Shown piece after piece: positions 10,857 to 21,960 of a stretch of 64,000 nucleotides of DNA. Position 1 is the first letter of the stretch; each line of letters starts with the position of its first letter. The position numbers and the translations under genes were made by a program. The stretch spans positions 27,134,001 to 27,198,000 of the forward strand of contig JAJKFL010000002.1 of assembly GCA_021186555.1 (NCBI GenBank). Direction: 5' to 3'. This DNA comes from Reticulitermes speratus (taxonomy: Eukaryota > Arthropoda > Insecta > Blattodea > Rhinotermitidae). The notes under the pieces were generated by a model. The model was not told where the DNA came from, did no database searches, and saw nothing but the letters and a program-made list of their open reading frames with translations.

Positions 10857-11183
10857 GGCGCTGGGGACAATGACGGCCTGTATGCAGGCTATGCAGGTTA
10901 TGTAGGTGCCTACAGTGGGTTCTCGCCTCCTACAGCTCTGCCCTCACCCCCAATGACTGCACCTGCATCTCAGCAGCAACAACAACAGCAACAACAACAA
11001 CAGCAACAGCAACAGATGACCAATATGGCCAAGAAGACTCCTCTTCTCAGCTCCATGATGACAGAGCGGGGCAATGCACCTCCACAGCAAGGCATGATGG
11101 GGTCGGCAATGGGTCCTGTTGGAGGACATATGCCACCATCACATCTTGCGCCACAGGTGAACCAAGGCAGCTATATGCAGCAG
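10857..11183 (+). CDS. TOX: TOX-like protein, Pro/Gln-rich exon
   Basis: This is an internal exon of 109 codons, phase 0 at both ends, with acceptor ACAG before it and GTGATT as donor. It continues directly from the HMG exon (LVSK then GAGDNDG). It encodes a Gly/Tyr-rich start (AGYAGYVGAYSGF), a Pro-rich stretch (PPTALPSPPMTAP), an uninterrupted run of 15 Gln at 10971-11015 (mixed CAG/CAA), and a Met/Pro/Gly-rich tail ending NQGSYMQQ. Low-complexity Pro/Gln regions after the HMG box are normal for TOX proteins, where they act in transcriptional activation and are intrinsically disordered. The ATG upstream at 10773 is intronic and is not a start. Confidence 0.88.
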
Positions 11184-11534
11184 GTGATTAAATTGTATAT
11201 CTCAGTTGGTGTTGTGTTGATGCTTCAGATATGTTTATTCTGTTACAGTCACAACAGAAGCAACACATCTGTTGCGTGAGTACAAAACCACACCACTAGA
11301 TTCTGCTTGAGTTTGAACTCTGAAGGGTTTATGCAGTAATTCATAACAGTGCATCACCAAAACAAGCTACCATGTAAAACACAAGACATGTTACATTATG
11401 GAAAGTGGAAGATGAAAAGTACAGTTAATCATAAAACCAAAGAAGACAGCATACCACAATAATAGAAAAGTTGAAGCATATGATGTAATAACAACAGTAA
11501 ATTGCCCTGATCAAAGCATGAGACCATGATTATT

Positions 11535-11845
11535 GGGTCCCTGTCACCACGGCATGGCGCGTCCTTGGGTTGCGGATGGAGGAACGGCCTCCGAATATGG
11601 AGGGTAGCTGCGAATATGCAGTCGCGGACAGCCGACAAGGGGTGGTCCTCCAGCTTGGGGGTTGGGTGAGGTGCTAACAACTCCTTACCGTAAAAAATTA
11701 CCATGTTACGAAACACTGTACGGGTGGCGGGCTCTTGTGAGTGCGGTAATGAACCTTCGGGCTCTATAAAACGCGGGGAATGTTTTGACTAGCTGACGAC
11801 CTGTTAGCTTCTCAAGAAGGACTCTGCTCCATGGAGTTAGTTAGT
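11535..11845 (+). mobile_element. LINE remnant, 3'-end copy 2 with an unrelated or internal 5' piece
   Basis: The right part (11721-11845) is the same 3' tail as 1949-2087 and 21559-21697. The left part (11535-11716) is GC-rich with AATATGGAGGGTAGCTGCGA and CAGTCGCGGACAGCCGACAA, phrases that look like insect LINE sequence. It does not occur in the other two copies. It is either an internally deleted element or two insertions side by side. Confidence 0.6.
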
Positions 11846-12059
11846 TTAAAGCATGAGATGTTGAAACCAAATAATCATATAGGCAATGCATAGCTACTAA
11901 AAAGCAGTATGAAGATCAGATCAAATAACCACCTTCACATAAATTTTTGAAATTTCTAATAAATTCATATAGTGATTATAATAGTTACAGTTCTGCTCTA
12001 CAAAACACTTTTAATGTACAGAATATTTTAAAAGGTGTATTGTTGGGTTCTCATGTATA

Positions 12060-12245
12060 TATTATTACTGTAATTCTTGTTCATGTTCAAACCTTTGGTA
12101 CTATTCCATAGATTGTGAACAAGAAATTATTTCCCTGATGATGGTCCTAGGACCTAAACATGTCAGCAACTAGTATGTAAATAAATGAGGGAATTTATGT
12201 GTTTAATGTGTATTATGTTTGTTAGTTTGTTATTAAATAGATTAT
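12060..12245 (+). repeat. Repeat related to the foldback right arm
   Basis: CCCTGATGATGG...AAACATGTC followed by AATGTGTATTATGTTTGTTAG parallels, in the same order, the right arm of the foldback (CCCTGATGATGA...GAAACATGTT, then TTGTGTGCATTATGTTGGTT). The two probably belong to one repeat family. This copy has a perfect GGTCC/GGACC hairpin inside the motif. Confidence 0.5.
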
Positions 12246-12326
12246 GTGGGTATTGTATGGTTTATTGAGAGTATTTTAAAGATATTAAATACATATTTAA
12301 GGTTATCACAGTGGTGAATATTAAGA

Positions 12327-12430
12327 TATGGCCTTCTGGGATGTGATGCCATGTAGTTTAGTAGATGGGTACCAGTATTTCAGACAAACCTTGGAGATGG
12401 AGTCAGCATGTTACTCCAAAAATGAGCACA
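12327..12430 (+). mobile_element. Transposable-element fragment (FWDVMPCSLVD type)
   Basis: The + strand reads AFWDVMPCSLVDGYQYF. This phrase is widely repeated in insect genome drafts as part of a decayed retroelement. It is a fragment with no complete domain and lies within the TOX intron. Confidence 0.5.
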
Positions 12431-13823
12431 CAATTGTGTCTGAAACTGAAGTTGAAGGTTGTAAACAAAGGAGTGTCAGCAAAATCAGAATGGATGTCAG
12501 AGCAAAATTCAGTAGGGAAAATCTAAATGCATATGGAAGTCTTCTGTTACAGACTATTTTAAGTGTTCCTCTTGTTCATTTGATTTAAAAGTTTGTGTAT
12601 GAAATATTCTGAACCAAAAATCAATAATGCTGTAGAAGCTGCTAATTTTTAGACTTTGATGATCAAAAGATTTGCTATATCTGAGAGATTTTCTGTCTGC
12701 AGTTATCATTACTGTTGTGAGAGGGACAAGATTGTCTGGAAAAGTACCCAAGCAGGCAGAGAATAGATTAAAAATTTAATTCATATCTTATAAGTATTGA
12801 ATTGTAAGAGTTGTCTCTTGCATGTGGTTTGAACTGTAAGGACAAAAGATAAATCCTCCACTTTATTGGAAACTTCCAACTTTAGGTCTGACTGTGTTAA
12901 TAGTTTCAGTGGTTACCATATTATTGATGCATATTATACTATAAATGTGGTAAATAACATAATTTTGTTCAGAAGCTGGTGTTTGAGTATATAAGGTACA
13001 GTATCTGTCTAAATAGTTATGCTTCATTTTCATTTCAGTTTCCAGCTTGTGTCTGACTTAGCTTTGAGCAAATAACAGTGGGAACAGAGTGGTTATTATT
13101 GGCTTTACTCCAAGATGTATACAGTGTGTTTGTCTATCAAAATGTACTTTTAGGGTACAAGAATTTGATAGTGTCACTAAGTTATCTTCACTGGCTACAA
13201 AAGATGTGTACACATCAAATGGAGAGCTAGAACTTGGTAGTGGCAATTATTTTAAGTGATAGCTCTTTGGCATGCCATTTAGATTTAATGTATTCTGATA
13301 CGGTAGACCAGTCAGTGACTCTTTCACAGTCAGGTGTGGTATTTATATATTGGCGACAATTCTGTCAGGTCTGATATTTTCACAGTATTAAAACAAATGC
13401 ATGGGATATTTTCTTATGGATTTTGAATGCTCTGGTTTGTCACAATATCCATTTGTTATTGATTCTCATACTTTGCTTGCTTCAGGATGCTGAATGAACT
13501 TTGTACTTTTGATAGTAAATTTTAATGGAGCTGCAAATTGAATTTATTATTCCATGAATCATGCATTGAGATCTTTGTGTTGTCTCTAACTTTGTTGAAT
13601 CTCTAACTGTGTGGATGAGTATACAGAATCCATGAAGTTTGCATACTATTTAAATCAAGAAAAACCATCATTCTGAGTATTATTCGGCAAGATATGTGCT
13701 CTTAAAGATAAAATGCGTTTAGAATGTCCAAAATGAATAAATAAATATAAAATCAAGTAAAAAAAGGGAGTTATGTTAAGACACCTGGATATCCAATGGA
13801 TGCTAATTTGTGCTTGTCTTCAG

Positions 13824-14104
13824 ATGCCTCCATCACACCACATGAGCCCACCTCGCAGTGACCAGCACTTGGTATCAAGTCCACCTCCAGGCGGTCCTAT
13901 ATCAGGAGGTGCTGGTTCACCCAATGTTCCTGCAGCACCAGTACAGCAACAGCAAGCTCAACAGCAGCAGCAACAGCAATCAGGACCTGGTAATCTTCGC
14001 CAAGGCAACACTTGCATCCGCCATGGCTGCCCCAATGCAGCAATTGCCAATTCAGAGTGGGAGGATGAATACTGCAGCAATGAGTGTGTGGTCAGCCATT
14101 GCAG
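13824..14104 (+). CDS. TOX: TOX-like protein, exon with the cysteine-containing C-terminal domain
   Basis: This is an internal exon of 93 codons plus two bases, with TTCAG before it and GTTAGA after. It opens with MPPSHHMSPPRSDQ, in-frame with the preceding exon; that ATG is not a translation start. It contains Q4-A-Q7 at 13944-13979 and then the conserved C-terminal module: CIRHGCPNAAI, then WEDEYCSNECVVSHC. Four cysteines spaced this way near the end are characteristic of TOX proteins, although their role is not well defined. The last two bases (AG) combine with the first base of the next exon to give Arg. Confidence 0.92.
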
Positions 14105-16962
14105 GTTAGATCCTACTACAGTTGTAAATGTCCAATCCTTCAGACTTAGACGTTAGCTAACAGTCAGCTCATTTGCATGAAAAATAAAATTCACGTAATG
14201 GAAAAAACATGGTAAAGATGATACATGTTTTGTGTAAATGGAGCTGAAACCACAAAGACTGAATGTCATAAGTGTTTAAAACAGACCAAAAAAACAATAA
14301 TCATGTTTGAAAGAGGAAGGTGACATCAAGTGCATATCAATAGAATTAAAAATATTTTTTGTATTGGGGAGAGAGTATTGCACAACCAGGCCAATTGTCT
14401 GCAGGTATATTAACAACACGTAACATTTAGTATGAAAATTTGTCATGTGGACAGTTTGCAGTGTAAACAGCGTATGTGTTGTCAGCTATTTGGCTGTGTT
14501 GCAAGTTCTTGCTTTTCCATCTGCATTGTTTTTTGTAGTTTATTTGTGATGTTTTCAGTACCTCACACTGCATAGCATCAACTGTTAGGGTGGTCTGTGA
14601 ATAATGAATTAGAAATGATATGGAAGACATCATATAATGCATAATTTGAGGTACTATTCTCGCACTTGCCTGAAAGGATTGATAATAACTATGAAAAACC
14701 TCAGTATAATGAGTGCCATGCCCAAGATACAAAGCAGGCACTTCCCAAATACAAATCCAAAATATCACAGCTTGATCAGCATTTTTTTCCCCCAGTGAAA
14801 TTCTTATTTGGTGGTCATCATTATCTTATTATGTTAGTCTTAAATTACTGCATTAAGTCCTGTCAATTTAGTCTGTAAAACCATTGATCCACAGAGAAAC
14901 CAGAAATATGTATTACAGTGTAATTCACTTCATTGATGCATTAAATTATGATTTTATCTTCCATATTTGTCATGTTTTCATGTACTGTTTCTAAGGTGAG
15001 GTAGGCTTGTATTCCCATATGGATGTGCTTGGTTATGTACTGCTATTCACAGAAAACAAGTTATTGTAATGCACTTTTGTGGCTGTAGGTTTCTGTCTCA
15101 TGTACCTTATGATTGTTGTGCTGATGTAAAAAAAGTGGTGCTTTTAAGTACCCTGTAAGAATTTCTGTCATATTTTTAGCATATAAATTATTGTTTGTTT
15201 CCACATTATGCACATTTTTCAGTTCCTGTAGTTCACATGCATGTGATGCCATTTGTTTTTCGAAATTGTTCCATTCCATTTTTTGGTTTCCCAAGCTGTA
15301 GCCATGTGTTTATCACCTGCAGTAATATAAGCTCAATGTGTGGAATCTTTTTATGTGTCTATGTTAAGGGTGCACATGAAGACAAATCAGCAACAGGAAG
15401 TTAAGATAAACATCAGTGAAAGATTAACCTCTTTACCTACTCTTATATGTATGAAAAAAGTGCAGCTTTTTACATAAATTATTCCATAGTTGCCTGAACA
15501 GCTGAGCCAGAAAAAAGTGAAAACTGCCAAACGTATTAAGGTAGAATTGGGTTTGTGGAATAGTTCCAGCAAGAATGGGCTCTTTGCTGACTAGGTGTGT
15601 GCATAAAATAAATCATCTGTTTAAGAATGTGTCAAAAGTCACTCAAGAAAGTGAGACTTGAAATATGGCAAATATGGTGAAAATGAATCATTTAATGTGG
15701 AGTTCATGTGGAATATTATTCTAGTGAAGGAAGTGTCATTTTTAGTGTCATATTACAAAATGATGTTTTAAGGCTTACCCTTTCAAGACGTTTTCCTGCT
15801 TAATAAACGTAATTTGTTGAATACTTTCAAGTGTCTTAAACAGGATTTCACTGCATATCTGAATACATCACAAGTCACTGAAATAAAATTAAACTGCAAT
15901 TCACATAAAACATCAATATGTGAGCTGTAAGTGCAAGATCTGTTTTGAGGGTTTAATTTGCTTAGTAAATATATCTGTGTCACTACATAACAAATTAGCT
16001 GTTGTTGCACATCTAGTGGAGCAGATTTTTTTGCACAATACATAAAACAAAGTTCCTTTTATGACTAGAGGGAAAACAACAAGAACAGCAGCAGCAGCAG
16101 TGTGCCACTGATAATCATGGGTAGATACCTTGGCTTTTATTTGAAACAGATCTATTTATTCATATCATATATTTCTGTTTCACTTTTTGCAGATACTTTG
16201 TTTATAATTTTTCAAATGAAACTCTGTAGTTCATACTTACCTTTTATATGTTTTGCATTTGAATACATACTGTTTTATCTAAATTATGCACTACTGCATG
16301 TGACTTACACCTTGGTGTGTGTAATTCTTTGTTACCCTGGTTACTGGGCTGTGTTGTAATACCCTGGTTGCCATAATTACTGGCTTGTCACTTTGCAGGA
16401 TGGGGAACTCTTTCAGTGTGCAGTCATTTTTAGTGATTATAATGACTGTATTTGATATGTATGTTGTTGTAAAAAAAATCCCACCTCAGCAGTTCTGGAT
16501 AAAAATTAAATACAAAAACTTGCATATCCCTTGGGTGATGCATTGTTTACATTAAGCAGGAATGTAAAGAGTCAAAATTAACACATGGGTGTTACAAAAT
16601 TCACAGTGTCGTTCATGAAGTATCCTTTACGTTGGTTGTTGTGAGTAAGATACTGAGATGAGTATGGGGTTTTCAAATGAGATCATGTTAGCTTGTATGT
16701 AAATCACACTCCTATTTTTCAACTAAAATGTTGTAATAAAAGTGTGACTCATATGCATATACAGCATTGCTTAAATGTTTTACAAATTCTTCACCTTGGT
16801 GTGGTGGCCAGTAATTTTTATAACTTTAATGTAACACTGGATAGGGGTTGTATACTGCCTGTAACTCTTGCTTTAGTTTACTACTGATATTGCCACCAAG
16901 TTAAAGTACATTAATTCCTTACAGTAAATAGCATAACCTGACATTTTGTTTTTTATTTACAG
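14105..16962 (+). other. TOX intron, 2.86 kb
   Basis: Begins GTTAGA and ends TTTATTTACAG. It is AT-rich with a short (CAG)5 near 16088. I recognise no mobile element or further exon. Confidence 0.85.
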
Positions 16963-17029
16963 AGATGTCTTCAGTTCTTGGGTGGCATCCAATCAAAATT
17001 CAACACAGAACTTCTCAACTGTAAAGTAA
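16963..17029 (+). CDS. TOX: TOX-like protein, last coding exon and stop
   Basis: After a strong TTTTTTATTTACAG acceptor the exon completes an Arg codon and reads DVFSSWVASNQNSTQNFSTV, then Lys and TAA (17027-17029). Joined to the previous exon this gives CRDVFSSWVAS, which matches the end of TOX proteins (HCRDVF..WVA). It confirms both the splice phase and the strand. The protein ends about 22 residues after this junction, the usual position for the family. Confidence 0.92.
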
Positions 17030-17260
17030 GGGGCATGAAGCTAAAGGAAGCAGAGGAGAATGCAATCAAGCACGGTGCAGGGCATAGGCCACTGATGGGT
17101 TGGTAGGGTTCTGTGAGTAACGTAGACCAGAAGCCTACATTTCAAGAGTGATAATTGACAGGACATTTTATTGTGGACATGTGTGCGTGCAGGAAACCAA
17201 TGCAACAAGAAAAATTGAGGTTGTTAAGAAGAATAAAACTTATTGTCATTGTTATACTGA
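17030..17260 (+). other. TOX 3' UTR, approximate
   Basis: It follows the stop codon directly. AATAAA at 17232-17237 is the first good polyadenylation signal, so cleavage would fall around 17250-17260. A second AATAAA is at 17427-17432 and could give a longer form. The true end needs transcript data. Confidence 0.5.
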
Positions 17261-18847
17261 AAGAATACTTGTAAATGTATATATAATTATAAATTTACTT
17301 GGTATACTTATAATACTATGGGCACAAAATGGTGCACAGTATATTGAAATGATAGAGTACCTTATTGACTGAGGGTAAGTGAAGAATAATTTTACCTCCA
17401 TTAAGAGCTCCTGGGACCAACCAGGAAATAAATGTGAGTATTATCACAAAACAAAATGCAGAGAATATTATAAATATATATCTCAAACCTTGTATACCTG
17501 TACAGACAGCAAAGTCTGCTGTCTTTTGTTGCATGTTTGACTCTTTTAATGAATGTAGTGATAAGAATATCTCCCTCCCCCCTTCTAACTGTGGTATATT
17601 ATTATGATATCCTTTGAAGAAGTAATATTTACCCCATTCATGTAAATGTTGCTGTTGATTTCCTGGAGTCTATAACAAGTCACTATTACTAATGTATAAC
17701 ATAAATGTGGAGATCTGAAGGGGGTGCTTTTTCTTGCAGAAACCTGTTCCTCTATTAATGTTCATCTTTCCTCATTTCTTAGAGAGGAAAAGTTAAAGAA
17801 ATAGTAACAACAACTTTGGAGGGCTTATTTTTATATTGTATCACCAACAGTAATGTAAGAGAAACTATCCAAGAGATGATGACTTGCTTTCAAAATCTTG
17901 ATGATATCATTAACTAGCTTGTTTCACAACTTAAAATATTCTTACGAAGTACTTGTACAAAGCAAGACACATGGATAGAAAGGAAATTCTGTCTCCAATA
18001 TTTGGGTGGAGAATGTGATTTGAAGAAATTGTTGGTTATCTCCACCCAAGCAGACCTGGAGACACATTGCCAGGCACATGCTGATGGCCTGAGGGCCTGC
18101 TCAAATGGTTCTCTGATTTACAGTTATATTAATGTGTCATTACAGATTAATATTGCCTGTGTTTGGTGTGATGATCCCAAGGTAAAGGAATCAATTTTCA
18201 CTTATATGTGTGCTTGGAAAAGTGGACTTTACTACCATTTCATAAATGTTATTTGTTATTCTTCAGTTCTCATTATCAGCTTGCATCTAGTGTTCTGTTG
18301 AAGTGGTTCCAAGATATAATACTTAGCACACTGATGTTTTTATTCATACTTTTGTCTTAATTAATGTAGGAGTCAGAGAAAATATTGGTGAATAATATTA
18401 CATTTTGTTTCCATTTGTGGCTGGTGGTAGGAGTTTCGTTATCTGGAGTGTTCACCTTTTTTCTGGATCATGATGTAATTTAGCAAGTCACAGTATGATA
18501 TTTAAGACACAAATTATGTTAACTTATGAGTTTATTGTTACTTTTAGAGTATTCTAAGTAATTGATTTTACTTCACTTTTAATTGCTTCCTTCCTTAATA
18601 AATTCAAGTAGGGCACCAGTTATAAATTGATGTATTATAAGTATTATGAACAAGGCAGATGAGTCATGTCTTTATAATCATAATCATCATCACTCCTACA
18701 TTAATGTAAAGTATTGCAGTAATTAATGCACATTGGAAAAACTTAATTGTACATTTGCTCTCAAGGAATGATATGAGCACACAACTCATGTTGTGAATTT
18801 TTCTTATTTTCCACGTTTATGCAACAAAGTTGTCATAATCGCATGTA
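17261..18847. other. Gene-free DNA
   Basis: AT-rich sequence with no recognisable gene, RNA or mobile element. Small open frames such as 18002-18301 have no recognisable domain. Confidence 0.6.
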
Positions 18848-19050
18848 GGGCTCTGCCATGACTCAGGTGGTTAGTCACTGGCCTCTTACTGCAAAGGCCC
18901 AGGATCAATCACAGGCTGGTCCATGTGGGATTTGTGATGGACAAATGGCGTTGCGACAGGTTTTTCTCCAAGTACTTTGGTTTTATCCTGTTAGTATCAC
19001 TCTACAAATGCTCCATTTATCACCGATGCTGTCTAATCATAGCAGTTGAC
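18848..19050 (+). mobile_element. tRNA-derived SINE, copy 3, older
   Basis: The plus strand shows the head (ACTCAGGTGGTTAGTCACTG), a decayed B box (GGATCAATCAC) and the body block CATGTGGGATTTGTGATGGA shared with copies 1 and 2. The 3' third is strongly diverged and the tail is unclear. Its divergence suggests an older insertion than the other two. Confidence 0.8.
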
Positions 19051-19381
19051 AGTTGTTAAATAATACACATACAAAATAATTTTATGTAACACTTTACAAG
19101 AGGAAACATAATTCAAATATTTTCGTTGTTGCCGTATAGAAGCAGTGAATTAAAAATGTTACCATAAACTGAAGGCAAATTAATTCCTGCTACACTTGTG
19201 AAGAGAGGCTTCAGTTCTGTGGCGCTGTGAGGTCATGCTTGTGTAAATGGTAGCCCCATAACATGTTCAGTTTAGGGCTCTCACTGCTGTACTGTTGAAC
19301 TACTTATATTTTTTTTTAATTGCAACTTAATTGGTCCTGACAGTGCTCTGTATCATGGTCAACAAGTGATGTGGGGCTATG

Positions 19382-19590
19382 CAGTGGTGTAGCTAGGTTT
19401 TTTGGTGCCTGGGGCGAGTATTTACAATGGCCGCCTTTAACAGAAATTATAAATTGTTGAGTACAGAGACTCAAATTTTTTCATTCAAAATATTAGTTTT
19501 GGTGTCCAGTTTGTAGCCTCTTAGACTCTGCTGCCTGGGGCGGCCACACCACTCGCCCCCCGCCCCCCCACCCTCCTAGCTATGCCTCTG
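19382..19590. mobile_element. hAT-like MITE
   Basis: The ends are inverted repeats: CAGTGGTGTAGCTAGG at the left and CCTAGCTATGCCTCTG at the right (reverse complement CAGAGGCATAGCTAGG). Eight-base flanks GGGCTATG (19374-19381) and GATCTATG (19591-19598) match at 6 of 8 positions, the size expected for a hAT target-site duplication. At 209 bp with no coding capacity it is a non-autonomous element. Confidence 0.75.
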
Positions 19591-20600
19591 GATCTATGTA
19601 ACGCCATCTTTTTTCAGCTTACACCCTGGGAGACTGACAATATATGGACCAGTTCCTGTACACTGTTAAGTTGCTTCTGAGTTGTAGCCTTCTGCCCTCT
19701 GTGTGTTTAAAACATTACTATGGTGAAGGTGTTACATTTGGTTGTGGGTTTTCTGAAATGGAGTTATTTTTTGCAGGCAGACAGGTGAGGCGCAGAACAC
19801 TTAGTGATTGAAGCAAATATGGACCATTTTTCTTAGCTGCAATGCGTCTTATTGCATATTATTCATTACCAATCCATTGGCAGGCATATTTGTTGATTTT
19901 TTTCCTTATTTTCTTTCTATCACATTCCTCATTTTTGGAAAACTAACATTTCACTTTACGGAATTAGCGTTATATTCAGTGGTTTGAGAAGTGAGCAAAA
20001 TACAATCACATGAAAAACATATATATGAAGTCCGAGAAAATATTAGCTGTAAATCATCTCCAAATATTAGCTCCTTCTAGTTTACAGTCAGATTGTTAAT
20101 ATATGAAGTGTAGACCCTACCCTGGTTTTATAAATGTATTTTGGTTTTCAAGATGTGCTTATGTGACATTTTGATGATCATCTTTTACAGCTGAGGTCAT
20201 TTCTTCTGCGTGCGAATGCTAATAATGGATTGTATGCAAGCTGTTTGGTTTCTTGCCTATCAACCAGTGTCTAAAGTAAGAGTTCGGAGTTTTTGACAGC
20301 TCCTCTTGTACAGGCGGGTGTATGTAGATGTGGTACAGTGCCCACTGAATGTAATTGTAATCACATAAATAAATCTAAAAATAAGCAAAACTTTATGTGT
20401 GATTTTAAGTTGTTTACAAACTTTAATGTTTTTGTCAGTTAATCCTGTCAATTTCCTGTGCCCCATTTTCATGAAAATTTCGGAATGACACATATTGTTC
20501 ATCAAATCATAAAAGCAAACTGAGTTATGTCAGTATTCAGACATTATATGGAGTATCATCTTGTGTTCTAGTCACCAAAGAATTTTCATTGCTACATTAC
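19591..20600. other. Gene-free DNA
   Basis: I see nothing identifiable here apart from AT-rich unique-looking sequence. Confidence 0.6.
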
Positions 20601-20629
20601 TTACTGTGTAGAAAGACCTCATTCTGCAA

Positions 20630-21030
20630 GTTTGGTTGCAATCAAACTAGCAGAGTTTGTAGCACATGCGTGCAGAATGTGAAGATTGAATTTTCAGGAA
20701 AATCCCTCCAATGAAAGCCGAGATTCAGCCGAAAAGGTAGTTCTTACTTCAAGTAAGTGCCCTTGATTATTGACTGATCACAACCAAAATTTAATCGTTT
20801 ATAGCGCATGCATGGATTTTGCGAGGTATTAATTTTCAGCAAACACCCTCCAATGGAAGCCGAGATGCAGCCCAAAATGTACTTCATGTTCCAACTTGCA
20901 ACGTCTATAGAGCATGAGAGGTGAGTTGGAGGTATGAATTTTCAGGAAAAGCCCTCCAATGGCAGCCGAGATACTGCCACAGCTCTTCAAGTAAGTGTCC
21001 TTAACTACTGACCAATTGCAACCAAACTGG
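20630..21030. repeat. Degenerate tandem repeat, left part
   Basis: Units of roughly 105-140 bp contain the ordered words GCAACCAAACT, ATAGCRCATGC, GAGGTATGAATTTTCAGG, CCCTCCAATG and AGCCGAGAT, then TCAAGTAAGTGCCC. At least three units are visible here and two more follow the LINE insertion at 21032. Unit length varies by indels. Confidence 0.75.
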
Positions 21031-21031
21031 G

Positions 21032-21697
21032 AACAACCCTAACAAATCGAAATTCCATTCAGGAAGAAATTAAGAGCAGATTGAAGTCGGGGAATGCTTG
21101 TTATCATTCGGTGCAGGATCTTCTGTCTTCCAGTTTGCTATCCAAAAATACAAAGATTGAGATATACAGAACTATAATTCTGCCTGTTGTTTTGTATGGG
21201 TGTGAGACTTGGTCTCTCACACTGAGGGAGGAACATAGGCTGAGGGTGTTCGCGAATAGGGTGCTGAGGAGGATATTTGGGCCTAAGAGGGACGAGGTAA
21301 CAGGGGAGTGGAGAAGACTACATAACTAGGAACTTAATGATCTGTACTCATCAGCAACTATTATTCGGGTGATCAAATCAAGAAGAATGAGGTGGGCGGG
21401 CATGTAGCATGTATGGGGGAGGGGAGAGGTGCATACAGGATTTTGGTGGGGAGACCTGGGGGAAGGAGACCACTTGGAAGACCCAGGCATAGATGGGAGG
21501 ATAATATTAAATGGATCTTTAAGAAGTGGGATGGGGGGCATGGACTGGATTGATATGGCTCGGGATAGGGACAGGTGGCGGGCTCTTGTGAATACGGTAA
21601 TGAACCTTCGGGTTCCATAAAACGCGGGGAATTTCTTGACTAGCTGACGACCTGTTAGCTTCTCAAGAAGGACTCTGCTCCATGGAGTTAGTTAGTT
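21032..21697 (+). pseudogene. 5'-truncated LINE with reverse-transcriptase C-terminal region
   Basis: The translation reads IEIYRTIILPVVLYGCETWS and RLRVFANRVLRRIFGPKR. It is broken by a stop at 21327-21329, then resumes DLYSSATIIRVIKSRRMRWA. After further frameshifts it ends [14 protein letters not shown] and a stop. This is the conserved C-terminal part of non-LTR retrotransposon polymerases of RTE/Jockey type. The 3' UTR (to 21697) ends GGAGTTAGTTAGT. The catalytic YADD region is not present. It interrupts the tandem repeat on either side, so it is younger than that repeat. Confidence 0.88.
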
Positions 21698-21960
21698 GCA
21701 CCGTGTATAGCTTTATGCTTCGGGAGGGCGAGGTATTAATTTCTGAAAAATCCTAATTGAAGCCGAGATACAGCTGAAAAGGAACATTGCTCGCCACATA
21801 AAGTGACCATCATTATTAACCCATCGCAACCAAACTTACACCATTCGTAGCACATGCGAATAAATTTGCGAGGTATGAAGTTTGACGAAAATCCCTGAAA
21901 TGCAATCCGAGATACAGAAGAATAGGTAGTTTCTTCTCCAAGTGAAGTGCCCAGGCAGAT
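21698..21960. repeat. Degenerate tandem repeat, right part
   Basis: Two more units with GAGGTATTAATTTCTGAA and GAGGTATGAAGTTTGACG, AGCCGAGATACAGC and CGCAACCAAACTT continue the pattern interrupted by the LINE. Confidence 0.75.

Larger units (their letters stand above)
11184..13823 (+). other. TOX intron, 2.64 kb
   Basis: GT...CAG borders with phases that match on both sides. It contains a composite LINE remnant, a repeat related to the foldback arms and a second transposable-element remnant, listed separately. From 12430 to 13823 I see only AT-rich unique-looking DNA. Confidence 0.85.

Noticed and set aside
17030-17106. Alternative reading of the last exon continuing to ...GHRPLMGW
   Set aside because: It uses a frame that does not match the splice phase. 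The in-phase frame gives the TOX-type ending and stops at 17029.
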